A stretch of 64,000 nucleotides of DNA, from positions 992,001-1,056,000 of the forward strand of contig NC_016484.1 of assembly GCF_000227115.2 (NCBI RefSeq), in the 5' to 3' direction. The stretch's first letter is position 1. The number at the start of each line of letters is the position of its first letter. Shown one piece after another: positions 53,114 through 64,000 of the stretch. The notes beneath the pieces were generated by a model. It had not been told where the DNA came from. It did not search any database and worked only from the letters and a program-made list of their open reading frames with translations. Both the position numbers and the translations under genes were made by a program. This DNA is from Naumovozyma dairenensis CBS 421. Taxonomy: Eukaryota; Ascomycota; Saccharomycetes; Saccharomycetales; Saccharomycetaceae.

Positions 53114-56100
53114 TTAGTTTCCGTAAGGATTTTTAGTAGAAGATGATGGCATAAATTGTGAGAAACCACCTCCACCTGGCGGATGAGTTGGTTTAGGTCT
53201 ATACCCCTGTTGTTGAATAGGTGGAGGATACACCCCAGTATTTTGTTGCGTGTTCATAGTGAGACCAGTACCTGGTCCTGGAGCTGCAGGAGGAGCAGGT
53301 CTGAAGTTCCCATTATATTGAGTCGGTGGTGGTGGACCTCTACCAGCTGTATTCATACCAGTATTCGGATTCAATCCAGATGGTCCTAGATATGGTCGTT
53401 GTCGACCATTGTGAGGTAGTTGCGGTTGATATGGAGATTGAAATTGAGGTTGGGTTGGTCTTCTACGATCATAAGCTTGTTGTGGAGGTATGTTACTAAA
53501 ATTATTATTTTGACCAATGTTAGGTGAATTCGCTGCACGCCCTTGATTCATTCCTTGCATTTGATGTTGCGGAATCCCATACACGGGTTGCTTCATTCGT
53601 TGTTGATTTACTTGTACTTGACTAGGAGCAGGTGCGTTCCTATTATGGTAGTGTGGACGGTCCACACCATTATTCATATTCTTATTGAAAGGTGAATTCT
53701 GAAGCATTTGTGGCGAACTTATATGGCTTGTATTGTTATGACTAGGAAATTGTGGAGGATTTTCTCTGAATTGAGCAGTCTCTTCTGTAGGTGGAGTTCT
53801 TCGGTAAGGGTTTTCCATAGCTGTAAATGATGGAGGTGGGTGATGACTATTAACAGGACTATTCCTTGTTTGAAATGTTGAGGTATTTGCTGGTGGTAAT
53901 TTAATATTTCCCACCTCTCGAGCTTCTTTGTCCGGTCTAGAAATATATGGATTGTCTTGTCTTGATGCATAAGTTTTCTGATGGTTATTGATGGGAGGAT
54001 AAGTATCCTCTTCTCGTGATTCATATCGTTGTGGAAAACTAGTGTTGTTCGCGGAACTGGTGTGATTGCTATAATCATTTGCTGTTTTATCTTTCAATGG
54101 ACTATCAGAATAAATACTAGCCGGTTGTTCCATTCTATTTTGTTCTACATAATCGGGATCAAATATATCAGCATCGTCGTCATCATCATCATCATCATCA
54201 TTCTCATTATTATGGCTGGTGTTCAACGTATTCCCCATGTTTAGATTCAAATCAGCCAACAGGCCATCAGCACTATCACTTTTCCTATCTCTTATGGCAG
54301 ACCTAACCCTATTATTCTCGTTACTATTTTCCTTAGCTTCTTGATCCTGTTGTTCAGTACGGCCAAATGGTTCGTTGGCATAGTTATCATAAAGATCCAA
54401 CAAAATATTATTAGTTTCACTATTTTGCGTTTTATGACCAGGTATATTTCCACCCCTCGGTATATCGTCAAATTTCTTGAAATTAGAATCATTAATCGAA
54501 ATTCGTAGCCCCATTCCTTTGTTTTTTGCACTCGGAGTATCATTCGATGGGAAAGTCCCACCTGACTCAACGTTCCTCTTTTCTAATCTATCTTTAAGCT
54601 GTAGTACTTTCCCTTCCTTCCAATCTTTCAAAGGAGAAGAATCTTTATTTTCTTTTGTGCTTTGATCCATTTCGTTTTGCAATTCCATAGGCCTGTTCCC
54701 ACGACTTGGCGAATGATGACCCTTGGGTTGCACATTTTTAGGGACTACATATTGTCGATGATCACTACTTCTTCTACTACCATCTATCATAGGTACATCG
54801 ATATTTAGTCGATTATCATATAAAACCTGTTTATTATCAGCATTTTTATGTTCTGTTGGTGAGAGGCGGTCGTTTTGATTTCCAAATAATGCTCGCTCCG
54901 TTTCATTTTGGGCTTCTAATTTCCTAGTGTCTGGAGAATATATAGCGATTTCATGATCTTCATAGATGTTGTTCCTGCTATTCATTTCTTGTTCTATTCC
55001 TCTAGTTTTATGACCTAACGGAGAGGGTTCACGAGGTTCAGAGATGTCCGAATCTTGTTTGATGTTAATTTGTAATCCCATACCTTTATTATTTTGATGC
55101 AACGGGGAAGAATCCTTTCTTTGATATCCGCTTGGTGCTTGCTCTGATTTATTAGAGTTCGAATCCGGATTTGAAGTAAATGGTATGTCGTATGGGGTGT
55201 AATTCCTAACATTTTTAACTGTCTCTTGCGAAGTCTTGAAACCGTTTTTAAGATACGAATTTGAAGTCTTATTATCTTGTGGATCAATCGGTGAACGTGT
55301 TTTTGTAATATTTAGCCTTTCACTACTATTATTATTGCTTCGGTTGTTGAAAAATGAAGGTTTTTGAGTCAATGTTGGTGAAAGGATTGGACCACCTGAA
55401 CCATCAAATAATTCAGCAGAACCAAGTACTGGCGAAAGAAGAGCGTTCGTCAATGTCGAACTTGAGCCACACCCACTATAGCCTGAAGCTACTTTCCGTA
55501 TTAGTATTTCTTTGATTTGTGTTCTCCAGTCATAAGATGACCATTGTAAACTGGATGGCGAATTACTTAAGGGTAAAAGATCCTCCACATTCAAATAATA
55601 AATACAAGGTAACGTTGGTAATGCAAATAATAAAGACAAAGGGTCATCTTTATTGGCGATCAGTCGTTTTGGTCTACCATATAATCTAAACGCATTCATG
55701 GTCGGAATTAGAAATCTAATGATTGTATCATAACCAGGAACGGCATTATGCTTTTCGGGCATTATAAATAAATTTGAATCCTGTGGTTCTTCCTTTTTCC
55801 CGGATGTTATAGTTCCTTCTAACTTGATGATAGTAGATTCATCAATTAATTTTGCTGATGATGGATATACAGCATAGATGGCCTTTGCATCGATAACTGT
55901 AGTCATTGAATGCGATTTTTTTATTTTTTTATCATTTTCATAAAAATTAATTTGACCAGTTTTCTTTTTACTGGATGGTTGAGATATAACAGCGTAACAA
56001 CGTTTCCATGGCATACCTGTCCCAAATCTAACACTAACCCAATCTTCGTAGTTAAATTTTGTATCTGCTAACAGAACTTTTATATCACCTAATCTAGATC

Positions 56101-56746
56101 CTCTACTTGAAATAAATGCGCCCGTGTATGCCTCTTGTAATGATACATTTTCGAAAAGACTCAGCCTGATGGCTGCATGCCATTGATTGAACGATTCTCT
56201 ATTACTATACTGCAGAAAAAACCTATTTTTCAATGTAGTCGAAACTACAAGAATGTTAGCCAATTGTTGATTATTTTGGGTGACCACGTTATCATTTTTT
56301 GGATCTAATGGTTTTAAAATAGCATCTGTAAAATTAATATAAGTTGGTTTCGAAGCCAATGACTTCAATTCGTTTGAATTGGGTGTTGATGATAATTCTG
56401 CAGCATCCCATAGCGCAAGCTGAGTACCGATGAGTACACCGTAGAATTCTTTCCATGTTCTAGAAGCTGGGGTACCATCATTTTTCAAATCTTGTAAGAC
56501 TAAGAGGACACCATCATGGTACCTTCTATGCGTTTGACTAGATAATAATGTTACAATAGGGACCAATTCAGGACTTAATGGAGACTCAAGGGAGCTTCCT
56601 GGAGTTGTATGAGATGTATGTATTGGAGTTGTGGTTCGGCTTTTATTGAAGGATGGCGGGCTTGAACTAGTCGATATCGTTTGCTTTTTAATGACAGAAA
56701 ATGAGGAGCCATCTGAAGATTTCGAACCTGAAAAAATATGTTTCAT
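53114..56746 (-). CDS. CAF120: Caf120/Skg3-family PH-domain protein
   Basis: 1210-residue protein; S. cerevisiae has two WGD paralogues, Caf120 (1060), associated with the Ccr4-Not complex and the bud neck, and Skg3 (1026). The conserved N-terminal half (residues ~55-470) begins with a PH domain, [27 protein letters not shown] (~75-105), and a second PH-like part ([16 protein letters not shown] at ~237). The C-terminal half is disordered: Asn/Ser-rich, a poly-Asp run near residue 850, then Pro/Gln/Gly-rich. The linkage MET2-CAF120-PRM1 names it CAF120, but the EMG1 beyond PRM1 is an SKG3-side neighbour, so ohnologue naming should be read with care. Confidence 0.88.
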   Translation of the reverse strand: MKHIFSGSKSSDGSSFSVIKKQTISTSSSPPSFNKSRTTTPIHTSHTTPGSSLESPLSPELVPIVTLLSSQTHRRYHDGVLLVLQDLKNDGTPASRTWKEFYGVLIGTQLALWDAAELSSTPNSNELKSLASKPTYINFTDAILKPLDPKNDNVVTQNNQQLANILVVSTTLKNRFFLQYSNRESFNQWHAAIRLSLFENVSLQEAYTGAFISSRGSRLGDIKVLLADTKFNYEDWVSVRFGTGMPWKRCYAVISQPSSKKKTGQINFYENDKKIKKSHSMTTVIDAKAIYAVYPSSAKLIDESTIIKLEGTITSGKKEEPQDSNLFIMPEKHNAVPGYDTIIRFLIPTMNAFRLYGRPKRLIANKDDPLSLLFALPTLPCIYYLNVEDLLPLSNSPSSLQWSSYDWRTQIKEILIRKVASGYSGCGSSSTLTNALLSPVLGSAELFDGSGGPILSPTLTQKPSFFNNRSNNNSSERLNITKTRSPIDPQDNKTSNSYLKNGFKTSQETVKNVRNYTPYDIPFTSNPDSNSNKSEQAPSGYQRKDSSPLHQNNKGMGLQINIKQDSDISEPREPSPLGHKTRGIEQEMNSRNNIYEDHEIAIYSPDTRKLEAQNETERALFGNQNDRLSPTEHKNADNKQVLYDNRLNIDVPMIDGSRRSSDHRQYVVPKNVQPKGHHSPSRGNRPMELQNEMDQSTKENKDSSPLKDWKEGKVLQLKDRLEKRNVESGGTFPSNDTPSAKNKGMGLRISINDSNFKKFDDIPRGGNIPGHKTQNSETNNILLDLYDNYANEPFGRTEQQDQEAKENSNENNRVRSAIRDRKSDSADGLLADLNLNMGNTLNTSHNNENDDDDDDDDDADIFDPDYVEQNRMEQPASIYSDSPLKDKTANDYSNHTSSANNTSFPQRYESREEDTYPPINNHQKTYASRQDNPYISRPDKEAREVGNIKLPPANTSTFQTRNSPVNSHHPPPSFTAMENPYRRTPPTEETAQFRENPPQFPSHNNTSHISSPQMLQNSPFNKNMNNGVDRPHYHNRNAPAPSQVQVNQQRMKQPVYGIPQHQMQGMNQGRAANSPNIGQNNNFSNIPPQQAYDRRRPTQPQFQSPYQPQLPHNGRQRPYLGPSGLNPNTGMNTAGRGPPPPTQYNGNFRPAPPAAPGPGTGLTMNTQQNTGVYPPPIQQQGYRPKPTHPPGGGGFSQFMPSSSTKNPYGN

Positions 56747-57196
56747 TCTTATATATATGTTTGGCGTTCAATTCGCTGTTCAGCCTTTGATGGAGCTCAG
56801 TGTAGCGAGTCGTTTGCAGCTTGGTTCTCAGTTCCCTTGACTACGGTGGTATAAGCAGCGTCCTTCCCTTAGTCTTGACGGCAAGATTGGAAAAAAAGAA
56901 GTTATGTATAATGTAATTGGTCTATATCAATTGATAAGATAAATATTAGATGACGATAGGACGTTGTGCTAGAGCAAGATGAGTTGTCAATGTTCAATGA
57001 TAGATACATCTAAGTAAAATAAAGTACAAGCCTCTTCTTTTACTAAATCGAATTTCCTTATTGAATTTTTTTTTGATGATTTCGCGACGGAGAAATTCCT
57101 GCACCATTTTTTCCTGTGACAGAAGATGGATTATGTAATTAATATGCTGGTTTAATTATTGAATATATATAAGCTATTGACTGAAAGAATATCAAT
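56747..57196. other. CAF120 promoter / PRM1 3' region
   Basis: 450 bp between tandem minus-strand genes; nothing specific seen. Confidence 0.6.
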
Positions 57197-59266
57197 TTAA
57201 GTGAAATTTATCCTTTTCAAATGCCAAATCAGAAACGCTACGGGTATTTGTATAAGCCATACTGCTAATATAGACAATGCTACTATCAGTTCTTGAATAG
57301 CCATCTTATGATATGCATCCAAGATTGCTAGTAATCCTGTTTGCATGTCATCCTTCAACTCATCCACGATTGTTACCATTTTACTACTCGTTGTTAAAGC
57401 AGTACTATTTGAGGTTCCATTCTGGTATTGTGTATTTTGTAATTCACGGTATAATTCTGTTCCATTAATTCGTGGCAATGAGAGTTCTGCCTTCTCATGA
57501 ATCCATGTCATGGCTTTCTCCACAGTATATAGTTTATTTTCAATGACACATCCTACAACCGTTTTCATAGGGCTATAAAGTAATGTCCCATTAAATATAT
57601 CAGCTAGTGTGCTATCAATATCATCAATCATAGTTACAACAGTGGAATTGATTGATTCTGTAGTGGTGACTATCCAGCCAAACATTTCCTTATTGATAGT
57701 AGTTTCCGTATAATTAATATAATCATTTGTTTGAGTAGTCCAAATGTTCATATCATTTTTCATAGTATCCACGGAAGAGCTGTTTGTTAACGAAGAGGAC
57801 TTCTCGTTATTTATCATTGATCCAGAGCTAACATTTAACTCCTTTCTTAATATTGCAATCATTATAAACTGGAAAATACAAACTAATAATGCCAAAAGAC
57901 CAATACCCAATACACATAATGCACGTTCAGAAGTAATGTAAGCAACTATCCACTCGGTTTTGATTTGATCGGTTTTACTCCTTATTTGGTTCTTCGTTCC
58001 AACATTAAGGAGTTTTGTTACCATGAAACTTATTTTAGAGTTCCAATTGTTGAAACAATGTTGATAACTGGCAATAACATCGTAGTCTTCCAAATTTTTG
58101 TCTGTCTGTTTATCGTCATCAAGGAATGGATTTTCCTTTAACTTCATCCTGTTGCTGCTAATGTCATCATCATCTTCTTCATCTTCTTCCAGTGTTGTAG
58201 ACATATAAATATCTGAATTCAAACTATTATTAAAACATTTGCTAAGATATTGTTGTTTCATATTTGTTAAACGGGACCATAGTCTATATTCATTCCATGC
58301 AATAGGTACTAATACGACGACGGCCGCCACAATCATTAGCACAATTAAGACGATTGTAGTTATCTTCAAAGAATGCAATAGTACTTTATAAAAGTTTTCA
58401 ATTTCAGGTTTATTTGATGAGCATATACCATTTGGTAGACCGTTATCATTCACAATTGGCGGCACATAAAGCATGGATTTATTTGCCATTATTTCTGTTG
58501 CATTTACACTTTTTATTTCTTTCCTAACTTGCTCGAAAGGTATTGATACCAAGCTTTTCGTTTTATTTTTAACTTCTGCAAAATCAGGTGTCTTCGCAGA
58601 TAATTCTTCTAATTTATCGTTTATTGAGGATGGAATTTTTAAATCTCTTATAGCAGATATAGTTAGATTAACTTTCTTGATATCATCACTACCATCACTA
58701 CTATTGTCCTCATCATCATCACCAGTGAAAAAATTCTCTACCTTCGATGCTGCCTCAATGATTTTGTTAATAAATTTGGATATATCATCTAATCCATCAT
58801 CTAAATCATTAGCCAACGTTACGACAGTAGAATTGACTACTCCAATTAATTTCTCAGTAGTATTGGTAGCTACATCTACAGTCCCATCAATTGCACTTAC
58901 AGCTAAACATGCGTAAGTTCCAAGATATAAGTCGATGACAAAAGTCAATAATTCTTCACTTGCGTATACCAATAATGATAAAGTTTTTAATGTTGCCTTT
59001 ATCGTTTCCTCCATCGTCTTATCAAGTAGATAGTTCCCCATTATACCTAAATAATGTGGAGTATTATCAGTGACTTTGGAATATATGGAATCAATAGTTT
59101 CACAATTTGAGATGATATAATTTTGTGATGATAGCATTGCATTTTGAATGGATCGAGAAAAGAAGAATAATTTTACCATGGCTAGTAGTAGCACTAATGT
59201 ATATTTATTTATCCATATTTGTGATAACCTGTCATTTAGCTGTAGGTAGGTAGTTAATTGAGCCAT
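57197..59266 (-). CDS. PRM1: Prm1, pheromone-regulated membrane fusion protein
   Basis: 689-residue multispanning protein (S. cerevisiae 661) that promotes plasma membrane fusion between mating cells as a disulfide-linked dimer. Hydrophobic segments are at ~22-37, ~105-125, ~300-323, ~448-473 and ~660-685, leaving two large extracellular loops rich in N-glycosylation sequons. The cysteines needed for dimerisation in yeast have clear counterparts: Cys120 in TYACLAVSA and Cys573 in VVGCVIENK. A pheromone response element lies ~220 bp upstream. It neighbours CAF120 as in S. cerevisiae. Confidence 0.95.
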   Translation of the reverse strand: MAQLTTYLQLNDRLSQIWINKYTLVLLLAMVKLFFFSRSIQNAMLSSQNYIISNCETIDSIYSKVTDNTPHYLGIMGNYLLDKTMEETIKATLKTLSLLVYASEELLTFVIDLYLGTYACLAVSAIDGTVDVATNTTEKLIGVVNSTVVTLANDLDDGLDDISKFINKIIEAASKVENFFTGDDDEDNSSDGSDDIKKVNLTISAIRDLKIPSSINDKLEELSAKTPDFAEVKNKTKSLVSIPFEQVRKEIKSVNATEIMANKSMLYVPPIVNDNGLPNGICSSNKPEIENFYKVLLHSLKITTIVLIVLMIVAAVVVLVPIAWNEYRLWSRLTNMKQQYLSKCFNNSLNSDIYMSTTLEEDEEDDDDISSNRMKLKENPFLDDDKQTDKNLEDYDVIASYQHCFNNWNSKISFMVTKLLNVGTKNQIRSKTDQIKTEWIVAYITSERALCVLGIGLLALLVCIFQFIMIAILRKELNVSSGSMINNEKSSSLTNSSSVDTMKNDMNIWTTQTNDYINYTETTINKEMFGWIVTTTESINSTVVTMIDDIDSTLADIFNGTLLYSPMKTVVGCVIENKLYTVEKAMTWIHEKAELSLPRINGTELYRELQNTQYQNGTSNSTALTTSSKMVTIVDELKDDMQTGLLAILDAYHKMAIQELIVALSILAVWLIQIPVAFLIWHLKRINFT

Positions 59267-59485
59267 TGCAGTATATATTTGAGTTTGTTGGATGTAATAG
59301 CTTGTAAAATCTTCCTTGTTCGCAGAAGTTAAAGGGAAGAGGAAGTCATTTCTATGAGTTTTTGCTTCGTTATATATTTATACTAAGTCATATAAATTGA
59401 GTTCCATAGATATATCTATAATGTGCCATGATTCTCTGTTTGATATTCTGTCAACTTGGTTCTTTTGCTTGTTTGTATAACTTTT

Positions 59486-59492
59486 GTTTCAT
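59486..59492 (-). promoter_or_regulatory. Pheromone response element upstream of PRM1
   Basis: TGTTTCA, the reverse complement of TGAAACA bound by Ste12, about 220 bp before the PRM1 ATG. It is a single copy, so the support is mostly the known mating-induced expression of PRM1. Confidence 0.5.
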
Positions 59493-60012
59493 CCATGTTT
59501 TATGTCATCGTGGTTTTCAAAAAGCCACTATACCACATCTTGGCGCCGTTCAGTGCATATTCATTTTGTTAAAGCGTCACACTATATATTCGGTATTATT
59601 TTCTACGGACATAACAAGCTTTACACTCATGAAGGTTTAATCTGGTTGAATTATACTTACTTCATAAATATGATATATAAATTAAGCTAAGTATTAAGAA
59701 GTGTTCTTTCTATCAAAGACATACTATCTTAATATTATTCTCTCCCTATATAGTGAAAACATTTTTCACCTGGAAACACCTTTTCTTTTACCTGTCGTAC
59801 CCATGAGTTTCATTCAGGCTGCCATAGATTCGAAACTCATCATTTAAGGATGAGGTAGTATAAGCTGAATAGTAGTAATTTGTACTCTGACCAAAGTCAG
59901 TATAACGAGGATCATAACAAAGTGTATTACACGCGTATGCGATGGGATGCGATGCGATGCGACACACCGAACTTGACAAACTTCTCAAGCAAGAACTTCT
60001 TTTAATGGTAAC

Positions 60013-60057
60013 GAAGCAACTGAAGCAACTGAAGCAACTGAAGCAACTGAAGCTACT
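60013..60057 (+). repeat. GAAGCAACT nonamer repeat, (Glu-Ala-Thr)5
   Basis: Four exact and one variant copies of GAAGCAACT. One frame reads TSFNGNEATEATEATEATEA and continues to a stop at about 60078, without a start. It looks like the remnant of a repeat-bearing coding sequence, perhaps a wall or secreted protein; no identity can be given. Confidence 0.6.
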
Positions 60058-60312
60058 TCAGAGAACGGTTACCAACCTTAGAATTCTTTAGGTATTCAAG
60101 GTATTATGTCTTATGCTTCTCATATAGAATAAGTAATCTATTTAAATTTTCCAACTTTTTTTTGTTGATGCAACATTGGTTCTGTATGGACCAACAGCTG
60201 TTACTACACTCGGATAGGGTATAATATCAGCAAGGTATAAATATTGCACTTTATTCAAAATAAAAAACCAGACAAGTGAGTAAGATGGTACAAAGATAAG
60301 AGTCTATAAAGC

Positions 60313-60760
60313 ATGGTAATTCTTTCATTTGGTATGATGCTAACAAAAATTGCAATAATTACGTTAACCTCAACGAAGGTTCGTCGTGCTATTGCTGTAC
60401 TGTTTTTTTTCTACTGCTTCTTGGTGGAGTTTTCAGACGTACAAGATGCCAAAGTATATTACTCTGAAAAATCTTCATCAAATTATACTATGCAGAGTTC
60501 GCAGCGTACTAAAGAGAGTATTACTAATGCAGCATGGACGAGCACTGTATGTAACGGTGGACCTTTTGTTATCAACACCCTTGGTGCAATTGGTTTGCCT
60601 AGCTAGTGGACTTGCTACAGCTACAGATGTTCATTGTAACTTGAATAGAATACAGTTAATAATTCATAATCTAGTTGCTGATGATGAAGCAGCGGGTGTA
60701 ACGAGAGATCTGGGGCCGATATTGACAAAGCATTCGAAAACTACAAAAACTAAAGCCTAA
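60313..60760 (+). pseudogene. Possible frameshifted small secreted-protein gene (unknown family)
   Basis: Two overlapping plus-strand frames, 60313-60606 and 60386-60760, look like halves of one gene. The first has a basic-hydrophobic leader (VRRAIAVLFFFYCFLVEF, ~22-40) resembling a signal peptide, then a polar domain, and stops just where the second frame's conserved-looking part begins. A TATA-like element and an A-rich leader precede it. A frameshift near 60590 would join them. Function unknown; I do not recognise a family, and chance overlap is not excluded. Confidence 0.35.
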
Positions 60761-61671
60761 CTTTGGATATACTACTCCATTAATGCATTTCATCATTGTA
60801 AGATTTTTGTATACTATATCGACACTTTTTTGTTTCAAAGGCTGGCGCTACTTCTTTCGAATCAAATTTGGTTTCGAGTAAGCTGCTCTAATGCTAGAAC
60901 TACTCTTTTACATTTGCAGAAAAAAATTATTTAGCCCGAAGTACCTGTTATAAGAATGCAATGTGTCAATGTAAGCCGATCAATTGATGTGATAATGTAT
61001 CAGATTATGATGATAATTGTTTAGTGATAGGCCCAAGTTACAACAAAGTGTGATGTGGGTCCATGCTTCCTGAAGACTTTGCTGGTTGATAGAAGGCATG
61101 ATTAGATGCAGGTTTATAAACCCAATTCTAATGTATTCCATTATTTTTAGAATCTGTGACTTCATTTGTACAATCTTTTTTATGTTGTACACGATTATGA
61201 AGAAAGATCACACCCTTACTTATTTTTTAATAATGTATTAATAGAAGACAGCACTGAAAACTATGTGTCGTGATACAATTATAAAGAATAAACTCTATCG
61301 TTATTCCATCAACGAGCGTGAAACAACACTGAAGTTGAAAATGGGGTAAAACATAATTTCATGTGCCACTTACTACGATTTTCACACCACCCACCTACGT
61401 AATAAACTAGGGGGGGAGGGGGGGGTTCAGATGACTTTTACGAAATGAGGACTAAGATTACTACAATGTCTCAGGTGACAAAATCTGTAATCATTCTTTG
61501 ATAAACTTGTCTCGAATATTTATTGTTCACCTTCCGTCTTAGTTTGATTAAATATGCAAAATTTAATATGATATGGCTGTTCGCCTAGTATATGTCAAGA
61601 GCCTTCGCCTATGACGCTAAATTGTTGTGTTTTTTTGGTTTACAAGTTATATATTTATAAATATTAGACGT
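60761..61671. other. Intergenic region before the EMG1 3' end
   Basis: About 900 bp without a recognisable gene. It holds a G-run, seven G then A then eight G, at 61410-61425. Confidence 0.5.
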
Positions 61672-62433
61672 CTATAAGATATTCCATGCATCTTCAGCCC
61701 CATGACAGAATTTTGAACAAGCCACGGAAGCGGACAAAGGATAATTGGATAACCCAACTTTTTCATCTACAAATTCATCAGCGAAATTATCTTTACCTCT
61801 TGCCATTGCCCCAACAAATACACATACACTTTCATCTTTATCTAATTTTTCAATATAGTCTTGTACACGAATAACAGGCGCATCATACGATAATGTAATT
61901 TTACGACATTTAGTTGGTAAATGATCAGTAATTGGATTCTTAATAACTTTCAATAATTTTTCCTCGGAATTGACAGATCTAATAGATAATTTATGTAATA
62001 ATTGGACCATTAAACCCGAGAATCTCTTAAAAGTTCTTGGTATACGGACAGTTGGATTCACCTCGATGAGAATGCCTCGACTAGTTTGGATGTAAACTTG
62101 TAATTTCCCAGCTTTATTAATTGGAGCATCTAATAATGTTAATAAACATTGATGTGTAATATCTGGTCTGGCTTCACTTATATCTCTCCCCATTTTTTTC
62201 AATAGCCCTTGATGATCATCACAATTTAGTAAGGCATATTTATCACCTCCTGGTCCTGATGATGATATCTTATGGGTCTCTAAAGAAGCCATGGCTAGAA
62301 CAACAATTAATCTTTGTGTTATCTTATCTTTAGAAGTTAAAACAGGTGGTGCTTGTGGGACTAATGACGCAGGTAACGCCTTTGGATCTCCCCCATTTCT
62401 AATGGTATCTCTTACTCTTGAATCTTCAACCAT
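61672..62433 (-). CDS. EMG1: Emg1/Nep1, 18S rRNA pseudouridine N1-methyltransferase
   Basis: 253-residue SPOUT-class methyltransferase (S. cerevisiae 252). It methylates N1 of the hypermodified pseudouridine in 18S rRNA (position 1191 in yeast) and is needed for 40S subunit assembly in the nucleolus. Characteristic blocks are [16 protein letters not shown] (~42-57), [17 protein letters not shown] (~68-84), [21 protein letters not shown] (~88-108, seen in the translation) and the cofactor-binding [12 protein letters not shown] (~207-218), followed by the C-terminal [15 protein letters not shown]. The ATG is that of MVEDSRVRD. In S. cerevisiae EMG1 (YLR186W) precedes SKG3, the duplicate of CAF120. 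PAC and RRPE elements lie upstream. Confidence 0.97.
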   Translation of the reverse strand: MVEDSRVRDTIRNGGDPKALPASLVPQAPPVLTSKDKITQRLIVVLAMASLETHKISSSGPGGDKYALLNCDDHQGLLKKMGRDISEARPDITHQCLLTLLDAPINKAGKLQVYIQTSRGILIEVNPTVRIPRTFKRFSGLMVQLLHKLSIRSVNSEEKLLKVIKNPITDHLPTKCRKITLSYDAPVIRVQDYIEKLDKDESVCVFVGAMARGKDNFADEFVDEKVGLSNYPLSASVACSKFCHGAEDAWNIL

Positions 62434-63267
62434 TGTACGTATGTGTCTGTGTGTGTTTATGTGCTTGCTTTATATATTATGGTACGATCTGAAACTTTTA
62501 TAGGATCGATTGAGACTGTATTTGTACTGTCATTAGCAACCACTTTGATTTTGACTTCATTATTGCATATTAATTATTTCATCTCATCTCGTATTTCTTT
62601 TCACTGACTGTTCAATTTTCGTGAATTTCCCAAAAATTTCCAAAAATTTTCACATCGTCTCCCACGGTTCCACAACGCAACATAAGATGATTATTTTCTG
62701 TCGCGGAGTTCCCCGCCAGAGCCCGGCGGCGTCAGAAAAATTCAAAGTATCCGTATAAGTTACGAGGGGTCAAATTGTTGAGACAGATAAGAAGACGCTT
62801 AAGCGTAGAAAGTTCCGAGTTATGTTTAGACTGTAAGTGACAGAAAAGTGGAAGTATTGAGCATGAAACGGATCAGTTGAATAGAGAGTTATAGCCTAAT
62901 ACGCAGAAGCAATGAAGTTTCAGATAAGCTATATATGATGCACAGTATTGGTGGGAACGCATCATCATATAGCTAGAAATATCTGATAATGTGCAACGGA
63001 TTACTGTGTCCCATAATAGCTATTGTAGAAACCTGTCTTAACACAAAATATAATTTCAAGGAATAATTATTACTTTAAGGAAATCCATCAAGGGGTTGAG
63101 ATATAGGTTGGAGAAATAACACTATTCGAGAAACATATAAAAAGGATGACAGTTTATATATTTTATATACCATTTCCTTTCTGTTTAATATATAGTCGAT
63201 ACATAGAAAAACAACAAGCTTTTACAAGTAAACAACTGCATACACAGCTATCTTCTACTAATATACC
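62434..63267. other. EMG1 upstream region
   Basis: The EMG1 promoter, with PAC and RRPE sites, followed by sequence leading to a divergent relic. A GC patch cgcggagttccccgccagagcccggcggcg spans 62703-62731 (inverted GCCG/CGGC words). No gene. Confidence 0.55.
62581..62652 (-). promoter_or_regulatory. PAC and RRPE ribosome-biogenesis elements upstream of EMG1
   Basis: On the minus strand, GAGATGAGAT (62590-62581) fits the full PAC consensus GMGATGAGMT, and TGAAAATTTTT (62652-62642) fits the RRPE. The pair lies 150-220 bp before the EMG1 ATG, the typical arrangement in ribosome-biogenesis promoters bound by Dot6/Tod6 and Stb3. Confidence 0.75.
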
Positions 63268-63501
63268 ATGTCTTTTAATAATAATGACACTGACGCTAAC
63301 ACACAAAACGCCGTCACCGACGCTTCTTTGAGTTCATCTCAAAACAAATTGATATCTTCTGATTGTGTTAATAAGGTTCTTTCGTAGTTGAAAGAGAATA
63401 ATCCAAAGAACAGCTTCGATAATTTTCGTATTGGTTACCAGGTATTGAATAGATACCAGAGAGAAGACTGTTTCCCACATATAGCTAATTCTGACTGTTG
63501 A
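63268..63501 (+). pseudogene. Possible relic of a short, strongly expressed gene
   Basis: An ATG at 63268 (MSFNNNDTDANTQN) begins a frame that meets TAG after 39 codons (63385-63387) and stays open for a further ~37 codons to a TGA at 63499-63501. Upstream is a strong-looking yeast promoter: TATAAAAAGG at 63136-63145 and a ~120-nt AC/CAA-rich leader. A gene truncated by a nonsense mutation, or a decaying gene, is possible. The protein is not recognised. Confidence 0.35.
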
Positions 63502-64000
63502 TAATAGACAATAATTATTTCAATTTGTAGGTGTTTATCCTACGCATATCTTTGTACCTGGGCCTCTCCCAATTAATCAAAAGAAAATATACCCAGTACT
63601 CAAGGGGTTTGTGGAATATATATTTCCTGTTTTCCCCTCTGAGTACTTAATTAACCTGTGTGCTGCTGCCTTCCTTGTCGCCTGGTAATTGCTATAGCTG
63701 TCGCACCTGTTAGGTAATTTCGAATAACTATATAACCTCACTTATAGGGGAACGAACTGATTGGTATAATTAACATATGTATATAGTAAACTGGAAAGGA
63801 GTCTAGATTCTATGTCGGAATTGAGTAATTAGTACATCTTGTGTTGTGAATAAGATCGTTTTACTTGAATATGGTTCTGTCACTTTTTTAGGGGGGGGAA
63901 GTTCTATCGAGGACATTCAACTTTTGTCTTGTAACTTTGAACAAAGCTTTAAATTATTTGAGTACTGTTAGGTTAATTGAAGTATTTAAAATAAAATAGA
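63502..64000. other. Window end, nothing recognised
   Basis: AT-rich sequence with a run of eight G at 63891-63898. No gene or RNA seen. Confidence 0.4.

Larger units (their letters stand above)
59267..60283. other. PRM1 promoter and relic region
   Basis: About 1 kb. The first ~300 bp are the PRM1 promoter. A GATGC run lies at 59941-59962 and a GAAGCAACT repeat at 60013-60057. A TATA-like ggtataaata at 60234-60243 precedes the small frames described next. Confidence 0.5.

Noticed and set aside
1..64000. CRISPR arrays, operons, ribosome binding sites, riboswitches
   Set aside because: Not expected in a yeast nuclear genome, and no regularly spaced direct repeats with unique spacers were seen.

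Overview
This is a budding-yeast nuclear window (family Saccharomycetaceae). The DNA is AT-rich, almost all genes are intronless, and it holds a long collinear block matching Saccharomyces cerevisiae chromosome XIV from DSL1 (YNL258C) to PRM1 (YNL279W), read in the reverse orientation. Gene identities come from protein recognition plus this gene order; no database search was run. The window carries only one of the two whole-genome-duplication (WGD) sister tracks: no MDL1, ATG26 or MMR1 next to CAF120, and no ORC5 between LTO1 and POL2. It also carries EMG1, which in S. cerevisiae lies on the sister track beside SKG3. That mosaic suggests a post-WGD species with its own pattern of duplicate loss. 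The long Asn/Gln/Ser/Asp runs and roomy intergenic regions would fit Naumovozyma or Kazachstania; the genus is a guess.

Layout. 1-9.8 kb: 3' end of DSL1 (Golgi-to-ER tether), ATX1 (copper chaperone), LTO1 (Fe-S delivery to Rli1) and POL2 (DNA polymerase epsilon). 11-16 kb: YIF1 (ER-Golgi), PDR17 (lipid transfer) and IST1 (ESCRT-III, with an intron). 16-26 kb: PIK1 (PI 4-kinase) and the divergent basic amino acid permeases LYP1 and ALP1. 26-32.7 kb: a gene-free interval holding an AGP1/GNP1-like permease fragment, a foldback repeat, the 3' end of a dead hAT transposon with a GC-rich terminal region, and a broken NAD(P)H:quinone oxidoreductase gene. 32.7-47.8 kb: BNI1 (formin), SEC2 (Rab GEF), TOF1 (replication fork protection) and GOR1 (glyoxylate reductase). 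47.9-59.3 kb: BOR1, MET2, CAF120 and PRM1. 59.3-64 kb: EMG1 (18S rRNA methyltransferase) flanked by two relic-like loci.

Promoters match the expected biology in several places: paired Aft-type CACCC sites at ATX1, MluI boxes at TOF1 and a related element at POL2, a cluster of pleiotropic drug response elements at PDR17, Met31/32 and Cbf1 sites at MET2, a pheromone response element at PRM1, PAC and RRPE at EMG1, and Reb1 sites at LTO1, POL2/YIF1 and BNI1. The genes form no operons; they are independent housekeeping genes. The most unusual content is the ALP1-BNI1 interval, where two genes that are neighbours in S. cerevisiae are separated by nearly 7 kb of dead, apparently imported sequence.
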